From Streptomyces sp. TG1A-8 (GTDB taxonomy: Bacteria > Actinomycetota > Actinomycetes > Streptomycetales > Streptomycetaceae), in the NCBI RefSeq assembly GCF_030499535.1, contig NZ_JASTLB010000002.1, forward strand, positions 1-27,523: 27,523 nucleotides of DNA, written 5' to 3'. A program made the translations under genes and the position numbers. Of this stretch, positions 6,991 to 14,975 are shown piece by piece; positions within the stretch are counted from its first letter, which is position 1, and each line of letters opens with the position of its first letter. The notes under the pieces were generated by a model. The model saw only the letters and a list, made by a program, of their open reading frames with translations, searched no databases and was not told where the DNA came from.

Positions 6991-9117
6991 TCAGACGCCG
7001 GAGAGGTGCTTGATGGCTTCCAGGGCCTGGCGGGGGGAGGTGATCGCGTCGCGGCGCGCGGGCTTGCCGCCCCCGCCGCGGTGCTTGCCGCCGCCCTTGT
7101 TCGGTGCGTCCTCGTCGCCGCTGCCCTTGCCGTCGGCCGGCTCGTCGCCGAATTCGCCGGGCCGGGGCGGTTCGGTCCAGTCGAACCACAACCCGCGCGC
7201 TTCCAGCTCGCGGATCTCGTGGTCGGTGAGGGTGGCGATGGTGTCGGGGAAGTAGGCGTCGATGCCGGTCTTGAAGTCCATGAACAGCGTGCGCAGGACT
7301 TCGGGCTGCTTGGCTTCCACGATCCAGCCGGCGCCGCCGGTGTTGGAGTCGGTGGGCGGTTCGGGCTCGCCGCGCATCACCCGGTCGATGCGGCCCTTCT
7401 CCTCGGGGGAGAAGGAGCGGGGCAGGGGGTCGGGGATGTACTCGGAGGGGATGCCGAGGGCCCGGAACATGTCGGTGACCTTCTTCGGGGCGACCTTCAG
7501 CACGACGGGGATGCAGTTCTCGCGCAGGTTCTCGCACAGCAGCTGCGTGAACCCGTCCTGGACGTAGATGGACTGGCCGGCCACCTTCAGGCCGACGCCG
7601 TACTTGCGGCCCTTGACCGATACCAGCTCGGCGAGGTCCATGATCTCCGCGCCGTAGTCGCCGTGGCGGGCGGCGGACAGGAACTCATCGAGGTAGGCGG
7701 ACAGCATCCGGTAGGGGCAGCCCGGCCGGGTCGGGTCCCACTCGTGGACCTGGCCGTCCTCCCACGGCATCTCGCCGCGGATCTCCATGAGCGCGACCAT
7801 GGCCCGCAGGAGCCGGATCATGTAGAGGGCGCCGACGCCGTAGCGGGCGGTGTGCCGGCCCAGCGCGGCCGTCTTCTCGTCCGGGGCCTCGGTGGCCAGC
7901 ATGACCACGGCCCCGAACAGGGCGTCGGCCGCCACGTGCAGGCCCATCAGCTGGGTCTTGCCGCCACCGGAGGGCGCGACGAACAGGCCGTGGGCCGCGC
8001 CCCGGTCGGTGTAGACGCGGTTGCGGGCGGGCTGACCGTTGCCGAGGTAGCCGGTCACCCACCGCCCGTCCGCATCCGGGGTCAGCAGCTCGCGGGTTGC
8101 CGGGAAGACCTGCGCCAGCGGGCTGGTGTCCCACAGGGAGATGAGGATCTGGTTGCCGTCGACGGTGACGAACAGCCGGCCTTCGTCGTACTTGGTCTTC
8201 AGCACGGCCGCCAGGGCGTGCAGGTTGACCCGCGGCTCGCCCATCTCGTCGGGGACCTGGGCGATGTAATGGGTGACCCGGCGGGCATGGTCACGGACCT
8301 CCCTGACGAACTCCGAACCGGGCACCGGGCCGCCAGCGGCACCGATCCGGTCGGCCCACCACTCACGGGCGGTGGGAGCCTTGCGGCGCCGCTCGTTCGC
8401 ATCAGGGGTGACGTCGACCTCCTTCCAGCCGGGGCCGCCCTCACGCCCGTACTGCCGGGCCACCTCCTTGACAGTCACGTCAGCGACGTCCACGCCGAAC
8501 GCGGCAGCGACCGCCTCCTGGGTGAGGCCGGAAATCGGCCGTCCAGCCTCGCAGGAGCGCAGCAGCAGCGACAGGTCATGCGGCATGCCGTCGTGCGGGG
8601 TGGCCTTGACGACGATCGTGCGGCCGGGCATGCCGCGGTTCTCCCACAAGTGGCGGACCTGCCGGGTGAAGGGGTCCGCGCCGTCGTCCGGCTGTGCCGG
8701 GGACGGCGTCGGCTCGGGGACGGCGGGCTGCAGCTGCAGCGTGGGGGCCGGGGCGGCCAGGGCGGGACGGTGACGGCGGCGGGTGTGCCGGGAGAACGGC
8801 ATCACCAGCAGGCCGGCCGCCGCCCATCCGGCCGCCAGCAGGGCGTCCAGGCAGTAGGGGCCCCAGCCGGGGGTGTGGCGGGTGGCGACGTCGACGGCGG
8901 CGGCGAACACCAGCGGCGACCAGCGCAGGATCTTGCGTCCCGTGCCGGGCCCGTCGCTCTTGTAGGCCAGGAACCAGCCCCCCACGCCGGCGGCGCCCGC
9001 CAGCTGCACGACCGTGTTGACGGGACTGTCAGGCATAAGGTTCGGGGCCGCGGCGAGGACCGGGGCGGCCAGGGTGTAGAGGGTGCGCTCCAGGGCGACG
9101 CTGCGCGGCACGGACAC
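6991..9117 (-). CDS. FtsK/TraB-like conjugal DNA translocase
   Basis: A 708-aa P-loop ATPase. GTG 9117 is preferred because the sequence before it holds a hairpin, and GGGA lies about nine bases upstream. Three or so hydrophobic segments within residues 10-115 anchor it in the membrane. A proline-rich linker follows, then an RecA-like motor with Walker A APSGGGKTQ (K387) and Walker B LSAYLDEF, and a Gly/Lys/His-rich tail. In Streptomyces one FtsK-like protein, TraB, moves double-stranded plasmid DNA between mycelia. The size, the N-terminal membrane segments and the neighbouring DUF2637 and KilB-like genes make that role likely here, though it is not a close copy of pIJ101-type TraB that I can name. 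Confidence 0.75.
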   Translation of the reverse strand: MSVPRSVALERTLYTLAAPVLAAAPNLMPDSPVNTVVQLAGAAGVGGWFLAYKSDGPGTGRKILRWSPLVFAAAVDVATRHTPGWGPYCLDALLAAGWAAAGLLVMPFSRHTRRRHRPALAAPAPTLQLQPAVPEPTPSPAQPDDGADPFTRQVRHLWENRGMPGRTIVVKATPHDGMPHDLSLLLRSCEAGRPISGLTQEAVAAAFGVDVADVTVKEVARQYGREGGPGWKEVDVTPDANERRRKAPTAREWWADRIGAAGGPVPGSEFVREVRDHARRVTHYIAQVPDEMGEPRVNLHALAAVLKTKYDEGRLFVTVDGNQILISLWDTSPLAQVFPATRELLTPDADGRWVTGYLGNGQPARNRVYTDRGAAHGLFVAPSGGGKTQLMGLHVAADALFGAVVMLATEAPDEKTAALGRHTARYGVGALYMIRLLRAMVALMEIRGEMPWEDGQVHEWDPTRPGCPYRMLSAYLDEFLSAARHGDYGAEIMDLAELVSVKGRKYGVGLKVAGQSIYVQDGFTQLLCENLRENCIPVVLKVAPKKVTDMFRALGIPSEYIPDPLPRSFSPEEKGRIDRVMRGEPEPPTDSNTGGAGWIVEAKQPEVLRTLFMDFKTGIDAYFPDTIATLTDHEIRELEARGLWFDWTEPPRPGEFGDEPADGKGSGDEDAPNKGGGKHRGGGGKPARRDAITSPRQALEAIKHLSGV

Positions 9118-9154
9118 AGGTGTTTCCCTTCGGAAGACGGCGTCGGAAGACGGT

Positions 9155-9190
9155 GATGGGCGGCCCGCCGTCGGTGGCGGACCGCCCATC
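9155..9190 (-). terminator. Hairpin after 139-aa gene
   Basis: GATGGGCGGCCCGCC and GGCGGACCGCCCATC pair over 15 bp with one mismatch and a 6-nt loop. It lies just past the stop at 9220 and before the start of the translocase gene, which argues against a longer start for the latter. A repeated word CGGAAGACGG sits beside it at 9131-9153. Confidence 0.65.
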
Positions 9191-9219
9191 AAAGAGGGGG
9201 GTGTAGGTGGGGTGTTGGG

Positions 9220-9639
9220 TCAGTGGGCGAAGAAGCCGGGTTTGGGGGTGCGTTCGCGGCGGCTGGAGCGGACGGTGTCCAGGGCCTCGTACAGCCGCGC
9301 GTGCGTACGCCGCGCGTCCGTGGCCAGGCCGGACACCTCCTGCGCCGTGGCGTGGAGCTTTTGGACTTCTACGGCGGCGCCGCCCAGGGCGACGGCGACC
9401 TGGTTGGTCATCTCGATGAATTTGCGGTCCAGTTCGGCGTTGGCGATGTCGACGGCCAGGCCCTCCGCGCGCTGGGCGTTCAGGCGCATCCCGCGCAGCA
9501 GCTGCTCGAGCTCGTTGCCCGCCAGCTCCATCGCAGTGCCCAGGGTCTTGAGCTTGTGCTGGACGGCCTTGTAGCGGTTGTCGCCGTCGGTGCGGGCGGC
9601 GGCGCCGCCGGTGGTGGTGGTGGGCTCGAGGTCGCTCAT
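9220..9639 (-). CDS. Small coiled-coil protein of transfer cluster
   Basis: A 139-aa protein. ATG 9639 follows AAGGAAGG by about seven bases. After a Thr-rich N-terminus, residues 23-125 are almost all helix-forming, with heptad-like Leu/Ala spacing (KLKTLGTAMELAGNELEQLL, then long Ala/Glu/Arg helices), suggesting a coiled coil. No catalytic motif or membrane segment is seen. It is 17 bases from the stop of the 737-aa gene and directly precedes the translocase gene, so it is probably co-transcribed and may be a partner in the transfer complex. No family is recognised. Confidence 0.7.
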   Translation of the reverse strand: MSDLEPTTTTGGAAARTDGDNRYKAVQHKLKTLGTAMELAGNELEQLLRGMRLNAQRAEGLAVDIANAELDRKFIEMTNQVAVALGGAAVEVQKLHATAQEVSGLATDARRTHARLYEALDTVRSSRRERTPKPGFFAH

Positions 9640-9656
9640 CGGCAGACCTTCCTTTT

Positions 9657-10085
9657 CTAGTCGTGGTGGGCGGCGGCGGAGGCGTGGGCCAGGCCCGCGT
9701 CGTCCATGGCCGCGATGTCCTCGCCGTAGACGTGGCCGACCGACATGGCGGCGATCCGGGCGGCCTCGGAGGCGATCTCGCACTCGGTGGCGCACCGTTC
9801 GGCCAGCTGCTTCATGCGGTCCGCGGCGTCGGCCAGGTCGGTGATCTGGTCGACGACCTCGGTGGCGATGTTGTGGTCGCCGACCAGGTCGGTGGCCATG
9901 TCCCGCAGCGCGTCGGCGACCTTGCCGAGCGCGGCGGCCAGCTCCTGGGCGCGGTCCTTGTCCAGGCCGGCGGTGATCGCGATGGTCACGATCTCCATCA
10001 GGTACTCGCCGAAGGTGATGTCGGTACGGTGCTGGGCCGCCATGCCGGCCTGGCCCGACGCGGTCTTGCTGACCTCCGATGCCAC
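9657..10085 (-). CDS. Alternative internal start: 142-aa C-terminal product
   Basis: GTG 10085 is in frame with the 737-aa gene and is preceded by AGGAGG five bases upstream, a near-ideal ribosome site inside coding DNA. It would yield a 142-aa helical protein (VASEVSKTASGQAGMAAQHR onward). This exactly spans the compact, normally composed C-terminal domain and leaves out all the low-complexity sequence. Either the gene makes two products or it is an in-frame pair in which the upstream gene lacks a stop. It shares its stop with the long gene. Confidence 0.5.
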   Translation of the reverse strand: MASEVSKTASGQAGMAAQHRTDITFGEYLMEIVTIAITAGLDKDRAQELAAALGKVADALRDMATDLVGDHNIATEVVDQITDLADAADRMKQLAERCATECEIASEAARIAAMSVGHVYGEDIAAMDDAGLAHASAAAHHD

Positions 10086-11870
10086 GGAATCCTCCTGTGC
10101 AGTGGGTCGGCTGGTGCCGGGACGCTGGGTGTGGGGTTCGGGGGCGGGCGGCAGGCCCCTGACGCCGGTGGTCACGGCCGCGGGCTCGTCGGGGACGATG
10201 TCCGCGTCCACGATGTCGTCCTCCCCCTCACCGGCGGGGCGCGGTGGGCGGGCGGGGTGCTGGGGCCACTCCACCGTCGGGGCGGAATCCCGCGCACCGA
10301 ACGGGCTGTCCGCCGTACGGCCGCGCCGCCCGGCACGACCAGCGCCACCGCGCCCGGTCCGGCCGGTGCGGCGGGCGCGCCCGCGCCGTTTGGTCCGGCC
10401 ATCGCCGGTGGCACGACGGCGCCGAGACCGACGCCGCTTCCTCGAGCCGCCAGGAGCTCCGTCAGCGGCCTTTCCCGCCCTGCCCGGCCCGTCGGATGCC
10501 GGATCGTCCGTTCCGGCACCCAAGACGGCGTCAGGGCCGTCCTCGGCGCCCCCCTTGCCCGTGTCCTTACCGGTGCTGGCCTTGTCTTCCTTGTCCTTGT
10601 CTTCCTTGCCGGTGGCGGTGCCGGCCTTGTCTTCCTTCGCGTCCCTGGCGGCCTCTGCCTCGGCGCGGCGCTTGTCCCACCGCCGCTGAGCCTCCGCCGC
10701 CGCGGCAGCGCCCAGGGTGGTGCGGTCTTCGGCGGCCTTGGCGGCCTCCCGCTTGGCCTTCCGCGCGGCCTTCCGCTCGGCTTTCGCCCTGCGGCGTTCC
10801 TCCCGCTCCGCCTGCCGGTTGGCGCGGTCCTTGCTGCGGTCGGCGAGGTTGGCGGCCTGGTCGGCGCCGCGCCGCTGCTGCCGGGCGGCCTGGCGGACAG
10901 CGGCGCGCTCCTGGCGTCCGCGGGCCCGTTCAGCCGCCGGGCTGGAGGCCGGCGAGTCCTTCGACCTGCCGCCCTCACCCTTCGAGCCGCCCTTGCCCGA
11001 CCCGGAACTGCCCGAGCTGTTCTTACCGCCCGAGCCGCCCGAACTGCCCTTGCCCGACCCGGAGCCGCCAGAGCCGTTCTGACGCCCTTTCGACCCCCCG
11101 GAGGAGTCATTGCCCTTCGGGCCGCTCCCACGGCCGCCAGCGGAGCGGTCAGAGCCCTTCCCGGCGCTCTTGGGGGAGTTGCCGCCCCCGGAACCGCGAC
11201 CGGTGCCGGTGCCGCCGGACCCGTTCGTTCCCGGGCCCCGGCCGCCTCCCGTGCCGCCCCGGCCTGGACCGCCGGAGCTGCCGCCGCCGCGTGAGCCGCC
11301 CCCGCCGCCGGCCTTCGAGCGGCCGCCCTTGTCGGCGCCCAGGCCGGAACCGGCGGACCGCGCCGCGTCGGTCTTGCCGCGCGCCGCCGCCTTATCGCCC
11401 TTCGCCTTCATCATCGCGGCGTGGAGCTTGCCGTTCTGCTCCGTCATCGCGGTTTCCCGCGCGGTGCGGGCTTCCAAAAGCGCGACCTTGCGCGCAATCT
11501 CCGCCTCACGGAAGGACGCTTCTGCGGCGTGCCGCTCCCGCGCCACTTCCAGCCGGTATTCCAGCCAGTCACCAAGCCGGTCCGCGAGAGAACGAGGCTG
11601 AACGTATTTGCCCTTTTCGGTTTTTTCCGCATCGCTCCCGCCGGGATCTGCGAGCGGAATCCCACCAGACATTAAAGCGGATTCCGGCTGGGGCGCAGCG
11701 GGAATCGGAGGCAACTCCATAGTGGTTTCTTCCGGGGACTCCGGAGGGATGGCGGACTCTTCGCTGCCGTCCGGGAAAAGACGTCCAGGGTCCGGCAATT
11801 GTGGGGGCTGGTCTGTGACATCGCTTCCGAGGGGGAAATTGATGAGTTGCCCTTCGCTGTCGTCTGACAC
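9657..11870 (-). CDS. Large Gly/Lys/Arg-rich low-complexity protein
   Basis: A 737-aa protein from GTG 11870, with GAAGGAGGA ten bases upstream. Residues 1-95 are acidic and Pro-rich. Residues about 95-160 form a charged helix (LADRLGDWLEYRLEVARERH). About 165-310 is Gly/Ser-rich linker. About 315-400 is a strongly basic Ala/Arg/Lys helix, followed by an acidic Lys/Asp stretch and an Arg-rich patch (RKRRRSRRRRATGDG) near 480 that could bind nucleic acid. The last 140 residues form a compact helical domain. No enzyme motif is visible. The layout suggests a structural or DNA-coating partner of the neighbouring translocase. The C-terminal domain has its own Shine-Dalgarno and start; see the separate entry at 9657-10085. 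Confidence 0.65.
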   Translation of the reverse strand: MSDDSEGQLINFPLGSDVTDQPPQLPDPGRLFPDGSEESAIPPESPEETTMELPPIPAAPQPESALMSGGIPLADPGGSDAEKTEKGKYVQPRSLADRLGDWLEYRLEVARERHAAEASFREAEIARKVALLEARTARETAMTEQNGKLHAAMMKAKGDKAAARGKTDAARSAGSGLGADKGGRSKAGGGGGSRGGGSSGGPGRGGTGGGRGPGTNGSGGTGTGRGSGGGNSPKSAGKGSDRSAGGRGSGPKGNDSSGGSKGRQNGSGGSGSGKGSSGGSGGKNSSGSSGSGKGGSKGEGGRSKDSPASSPAAERARGRQERAAVRQAARQQRRGADQAANLADRSKDRANRQAEREERRRAKAERKAARKAKREAAKAAEDRTTLGAAAAAEAQRRWDKRRAEAEAARDAKEDKAGTATGKEDKDKEDKASTGKDTGKGGAEDGPDAVLGAGTDDPASDGPGRAGKAADGAPGGSRKRRRSRRRRATGDGRTKRRGRARRTGRTGRGGAGRAGRRGRTADSPFGARDSAPTVEWPQHPARPPRPAGEGEDDIVDADIVPDEPAAVTTGVRGLPPAPEPHTQRPGTSRPTAQEDSVASEVSKTASGQAGMAAQHRTDITFGEYLMEIVTIAITAGLDKDRAQELAAALGKVADALRDMATDLVGDHNIATEVVDQITDLADAADRMKQLAERCATECEIASEAARIAAMSVGHVYGEDIAAMDDAGLAHASAAAHHD

Positions 11871-11930
11871 AGCTCTCGCGTCCTCCTTCAGGGCTTGACA
11901 GGCGGTGACCGCCTCGCGTACGCGTGTGCG

Positions 11931-11962
11931 CGTGTGGGCGCCTGGGCGTGTGGGCGCCTGGG
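11931..11962. repeat. 16-bp tandem duplication
   Basis: CGTGTGGGCGCCTGGG occurs twice without spacing in the gap between the 76-aa gene and the 737-aa gene, and is followed by a partial CGT. It lies in the likely 5' region of the 737-aa gene transcript or promoter. Confidence 0.85.
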
Positions 11963-11974
11963 CGTTGGAGACGC

Positions 11975-12010
11975 CGCAGGGGCCGCCGCGTGACAGCGGC
12001 GGCCCCTGCG
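11975..12010 (-). terminator. Terminator after 76-aa gene
   Basis: A 15-bp perfect stem (CGCAGGGGCCGCCGC and complement) with 6-nt loop GTGACA, 15 bases past the stop at 12025 on the leftward strand. It ends the two-gene unit above it. Confidence 0.8.
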
Positions 12011-12024
12011 TGGCGTGCGGGCGG

Positions 12025-12255
12025 TTACTGGGTGTGCTTGAGGTAGACGGCGTGCAGGTCGTGTGCCAGCGCCCTCAGCGCGGCGGTGTCACCGCGCTTG
12101 AGGCATTTTCTGCCGTGCGTCTGAACCAGCATCACCAGGAAATAGAAGGCGCCGAGATCCTCGCCGTGTTTCTCGATGAAAGAAGCACGCTGCTTGAGCA
12201 GGTAATCGCGGGAGCGCTGGGCGCGGAGTTCGGATTTCAGGAGCGGGCGAGTCAC
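12025..12255 (-). CDS. Small helical protein, unknown function
   Basis: A 76-aa basic, helical protein (RSRDYLLKQRASFIEKHGEDLGAF). GTG 12255 overlaps the stop of the gene above by GTGA, so translation is coupled. The central LGAFYFLVMLVQTHG stretch is hydrophobic but short and could be a buried helix rather than a membrane span. No family recognised. A perfect hairpin follows directly. Confidence 0.65.
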   Translation of the reverse strand: MTRPLLKSELRAQRSRDYLLKQRASFIEKHGEDLGAFYFLVMLVQTHGRKCLKRGDTAALRALAHDLHAVYLKHTQ

Positions 12256-12728
12256 GCCGAGCGCTCCCTGCCGAGGTCGTAAATCGATCCAGGACCACTG
12301 TAACCCGGATTCGGCCCGCCGGGAACCCCCTTCGGCTGGTTCTGGGATGCAGCCTGGAGCGGCGGGCGGTTCTTCAGTTTCTTTTCCAGCTCCTTTTCTT
12401 TTCGCTTTCGGGCGGTATTTGCGACCGCCTCATCGTGGGCGCGGCGCTTGTATGCGCTCTTTTCCAGGCCTTTGGTGACGGCCTCGACGTTCTTCAGCAC
12501 GTTCTTCAGGGCCCGTTCCACGGGCTGGGCGCGCAGCCAGGCGTCGTAGAACCGGTCGCCCTCGACGTGGGTGTCGCGGCAGTGCACGCGGATCTCCAGG
12601 GCGAGGGTCTCCAGGTTCTTGCCGATGTCCAGCAGGACCCGCTGAACGTCGGCCAGGTACCGGGCGGTTGCCTCCGGGCTCTGCGCGACATCGCGCAGAG
12701 GAGAGTAGTTCGGGTCGTTGCTGTTCAC
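12252..12728 (-). CDS. Helical hypothetical protein of transfer cluster
   Basis: A 158-aa protein. GTG 12728 follows AGGAGGG at ten bases. Residues 15-95 are helix-rich (TARYLADVQRVLLDIGKNLETLALEIRV), then a Lys/Glu-rich helix (KRKEKELEKKLKN) and a disordered Pro/Gly/Asn tail. It might form a coiled-coil oligomer. It is coupled to the 76-aa gene by a four-base overlap and stands between the DUF2637 gene and the 737-aa gene. No family recognised. Confidence 0.65.
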   Translation of the reverse strand: MNSNDPNYSPLRDVAQSPEATARYLADVQRVLLDIGKNLETLALEIRVHCRDTHVEGDRFYDAWLRAQPVERALKNVLKNVEAVTKGLEKSAYKRRAHDEAVANTARKRKEKELEKKLKNRPPLQAASQNQPKGVPGGPNPGYSGPGSIYDLGRERSA

Positions 12729-12789
12729 GGCGGGGGTTCCCTCCTGGTGTACTTGTGGGACTGGGACTGCTTTCCGGCAGTCGCAGCGA

Positions 12790-12820
12790 AGGGCCAGCCC
12801 GATTGCCGCGGGCTGGCCCT
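12790..12820 (-). terminator. Terminator of DUF2637 gene
   Basis: A 12-bp perfect stem (AGGGCCAGCCCG and complement) with 7-nt loop, just past the stop at 12849 on the leftward strand. Confidence 0.75.
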
Positions 12821-12848
12821 CACTGGTGTGTGCCGGACGGTGATCGGG

Positions 12849-14525
12849 TCAGGGCCGGTAGCCGGAGGCGAGCAGGTCGGCCGCCTCCTGGCGGTACTCA
12901 GACGCGGTGCTCGGCGAGGCGACCTCCAGCTCGTGCTGAATGTCGGCGAGCGGCAGCCGCTCGGCTGCACCGCCGACGGCGAGGATCATCCGGGCGACGC
13001 GGCGGACCGCTCGCTCGCGCGGCTTGAGCTTGGCGACATCCTCGGCTTCGACCGCGCGCCGCTCGATTTCGGCAGCAGCGCGCCGCGTTTCGGCAGCGGC
13101 CAGCTTGGCTTCGGCAGCCTTCTTCTCGGCGTGCGCCGCGTCGGCGAGAGCGACCTTCTTGCGGCTCTCTTCCTCCTCCTTCTTGCGGTCGGCTTCGGCG
13201 GCAGCGCGGCGGGCTTCGGCGGCAGTTTTCTCGATTTCGGCAGCGACCCGATCCGCTTCGGCAGCGGCCCTGCGGGCTTCGGCGATGGTCTGAGTCTCGA
13301 TCGCCTGAGCCTCCGCCGCGGCGACCCGGTCGGCCTCCGCCGCTTCCTTCCGCTTTTGGGCCGCCTGGCGCTCCAGCTCCGCCGCGCGCAGGTCCGCATC
13401 GGCCTTCGCCTGGCGCTCCTGGGCCTCCTTGCGCTCCGCCTGCGTCTCACGGGCGCGGGCTTCGGCGACCAACGCGTTGTCCAGAGCCTCCTGCTCCAGA
13501 GCGGCGGCCCGCTCTGCGGCGCTGACCTGGGCGCGAGCATGGGCGCGGGCCTGGCCCGTCTCGCCTTCCACCCGGGCGCGGAGTGCTTCGAGCTTGCCCT
13601 CCGCTTCCAGGCGCTCGGCCTCGGCTTTCTTCCGCGCCAGTTCCTGGCGTGTCTCGGCGTCCAGGCGCCGGCGCTCGGCTTCCTCCGCCCGTGCCTGTGC
13701 CTCGCGTTCCTGCTGCTCAGGCAGCGCGAGCGCCTCAGTGACGGTGTAGCCGTACGGGGCCATCGTCATCGGCAGCCGCTCATCGTCGGTCGCCTTGGAC
13801 AGATCGCCCTTGTACTTGCGCTTGAGCCACTGCTCATAGGCGATGAGGTCCTGCTGACGCCGGACCATCTCCTCGTAGGAGGCGACCGCGTACAGCCGCA
13901 TCCGGCGGTAAAAGCGCGGAGTGTCCAGGGGGGCGAGGATCCAGCGGTGCAGCGGGATCCGGTCGACCGCTGTACCGGCCTCCAGCCTGGCCTTTTGGAT
14001 GATCAGGCGGCGGGCGGCCTCCACACCGATCACGAACAGCACCGGCATGACACCGTGGCTGGCAGCCTTGACCGGGTCGTCGCCGATGTGGCCTTGCGAG
14101 CTGGCGTTGAACCACACGGTGGCGGCTGTCATGCCGTGCGCGGCCATGCGCAGCAGCGGCCACGGGGTGTCCTTGCGGATCAGGTACAGGTCCAGCGCGA
14201 GGAACGCGATGATCGACGCATCCACACCGACCGGGAACCAGGGCGCCAGATCCTTGCTGAACCCCCAGGCCAGAGCCACCTTGGCGAGGGTGCTGTAGGA
14301 CATCGCGAAACCGATGACCCCGACGAGCGTGCCGCCGAGAGCGGCGGCCGCCGACAGCGCGGTCATCAGCCGGTCACGCCCGGGCTTGATCGGCTTCCGC
14401 TTCACTGTTCCCGAAACGCTTCCCCGCGTTCCCGAAACGGGTGCGGCTGCGTCCGAAACAGCGGTCGGTGGGCGCGAAGCGGGGGCGTTAAGAGCCGCCG
14501 TCTGCGGCGTCTCAGTGATCGTCAC
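12849..14525 (-). CDS. DUF2637 membrane protein with coiled coil and C-terminal wHTH (Spd-like)
   Basis: A 558-aa protein. GTG 14525 follows GGAGG at five bases. Residues about 55-170 match the DUF2637 type: four hydrophobic helices with ALAWGFSKDLAPWFPVGVDASI and MAAHGMTAATVWFNAS. Residues about 265-480 are an unbroken Ala/Glu/Arg/Lys coiled coil built of near-repeats such as AEADRVAAE. The last 60 residues (RERAVRRVARMIL to ASPSTASEYRQEA) resemble a winged helix. DUF2637 proteins occur in Streptomyces plasmid transfer and spread loci, so a role in moving the plasmid along the mycelium next to the FtsK/TraB-like protein is likely but inferred. Its first 40 codons overlap the 21-bp phased repeats. 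Confidence 0.8.
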   Translation of the reverse strand: MTITETPQTAALNAPASRPPTAVSDAAAPVSGTRGSVSGTVKRKPIKPGRDRLMTALSAAAALGGTLVGVIGFAMSYSTLAKVALAWGFSKDLAPWFPVGVDASIIAFLALDLYLIRKDTPWPLLRMAAHGMTAATVWFNASSQGHIGDDPVKAASHGVMPVLFVIGVEAARRLIIQKARLEAGTAVDRIPLHRWILAPLDTPRFYRRMRLYAVASYEEMVRRQQDLIAYEQWLKRKYKGDLSKATDDERLPMTMAPYGYTVTEALALPEQQEREAQARAEEAERRRLDAETRQELARKKAEAERLEAEGKLEALRARVEGETGQARAHARAQVSAAERAAALEQEALDNALVAEARARETQAERKEAQERQAKADADLRAAELERQAAQKRKEAAEADRVAAAEAQAIETQTIAEARRAAAEADRVAAEIEKTAAEARRAAAEADRKKEEEESRKKVALADAAHAEKKAAEAKLAAAETRRAAAEIERRAVEAEDVAKLKPRERAVRRVARMILAVGGAAERLPLADIQHELEVASPSTASEYRQEAADLLASGYRP

Positions 14526-14628
14526 GGAAGCCTCCAGAGAAGGGCGTTCAGGGTGCGGGCGAAACGAGGGGGGCCGCTCCCGAAACGCGGCGAGGCGTTC
14601 CCGAAACAGCGGCCGATGGGACCGAAAC
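14411..14628. repeat. Eight CCGAAAC boxes in two sets with exact 21-bp phase
   Basis: Boxes start at 14411, 14432, 14453 and 14474 (the last degenerate, GCGAAGC), and at 14559 (GCGAAAC), 14580, 14601 and 14622. Every step within a set is exactly 21 bp. The fuller consensus is GTTCCCGAAACG. One set lies inside the first codons of the DUF2637 gene and the other upstream of its start. The sets are 85 bp apart, so their reading phase differs; the conservation is at DNA level, not protein. Two-turn helical spacing suggests cooperative protein binding. Confidence 0.85.
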
Positions 14629-14639
14629 GGGGGCTGTCC

Positions 14640-14718
14640 GGCTCCCCTGGACCGCGCACGGCCCCCGCCGGCTGGAGGCGGGGGCCGTGCAGGTCAGGCA
14701 ACCGGCAGACGGTCAGTA
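14640..14718. repeat. 79-bp repeat, copy 1 (partner 15234-15312)
   Basis: It starts GGCTCCCCTGGACCGCGCAC and carries a terminator hairpin plus the stop codon of the gene at 14713. The partner 594 bp away differs at only a few positions, mostly in the hairpin loop and stem. Confidence 0.85.
14656..14690 (-). terminator. Terminator of 80-aa gene
   Basis: A 14-bp perfect stem (GCACGGCCCCCGCC and complement) with 7-nt loop, about 20 bases past the leftward stop at 14713. Confidence 0.75.
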
Positions 14719-14955
14719 GCCGTCCGGGATTTCACCGGCGCGCAGGGTGTCCGCGATGTAGCGGTACTCGGCGGCGTTCTCGCGCGCGCTCGTGGCCGCC
14801 CGGGCCGCGCACGTGCGGACGTGCGCGGACTTGGTCGGGTCGGCGGCGGTGCGTTCAGCGGAGGCAGCTGCCGCGTCTGCACGCGGGGCAGCGGTGTTCG
14901 CCCAGTAATCGGCTTCACATGCACGGTTCATACGGGCGCGAGTAATGCGGTCCAT
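14713..14955 (-). CDS. Small Ala-rich hypothetical protein
   Basis: An 80-aa protein. ATG 14955 follows AAGGAG at six bases, which rules out longer starts. It is helical and Ala/Arg-rich, with two Cys (C13 and one near position 50), and ends in IADTLRAGEIPDGY. No motif or family recognised. Its last codons lie in the duplicated 79-bp segment. Confidence 0.6.
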   Translation of the reverse strand: MDRITRARMNRACEADYWANTAAPRADAAAASAERTAADPTKSAHVRTCAARAATSARENAAEYRYIADTLRAGEIPDGY

Positions 14956-14975
14956 GCGTTCTCCTTGTCGGGTTG

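Noticed and set aside
6766..9156. 796-aa frame on the plus strand
   Set aside because: Opposite strand of the FtsK/TraB-like gene; Gly/Val/Ala-rich with no motifs, whereas the minus frame has a clear Walker A and B.
14411..14628. CRISPR array
   Set aside because: The repeat core is only 7-12 bp with a 21-bp period, far below CRISPR repeat and spacer sizes, and part lies in coding sequence.
12435..14945. 836-aa plus-strand frame
   Set aside because: Antisense shadow of the DUF2637 coiled-coil gene; its Leu/Gly/Phe repeats mirror the Ala/Glu codons of the real gene.
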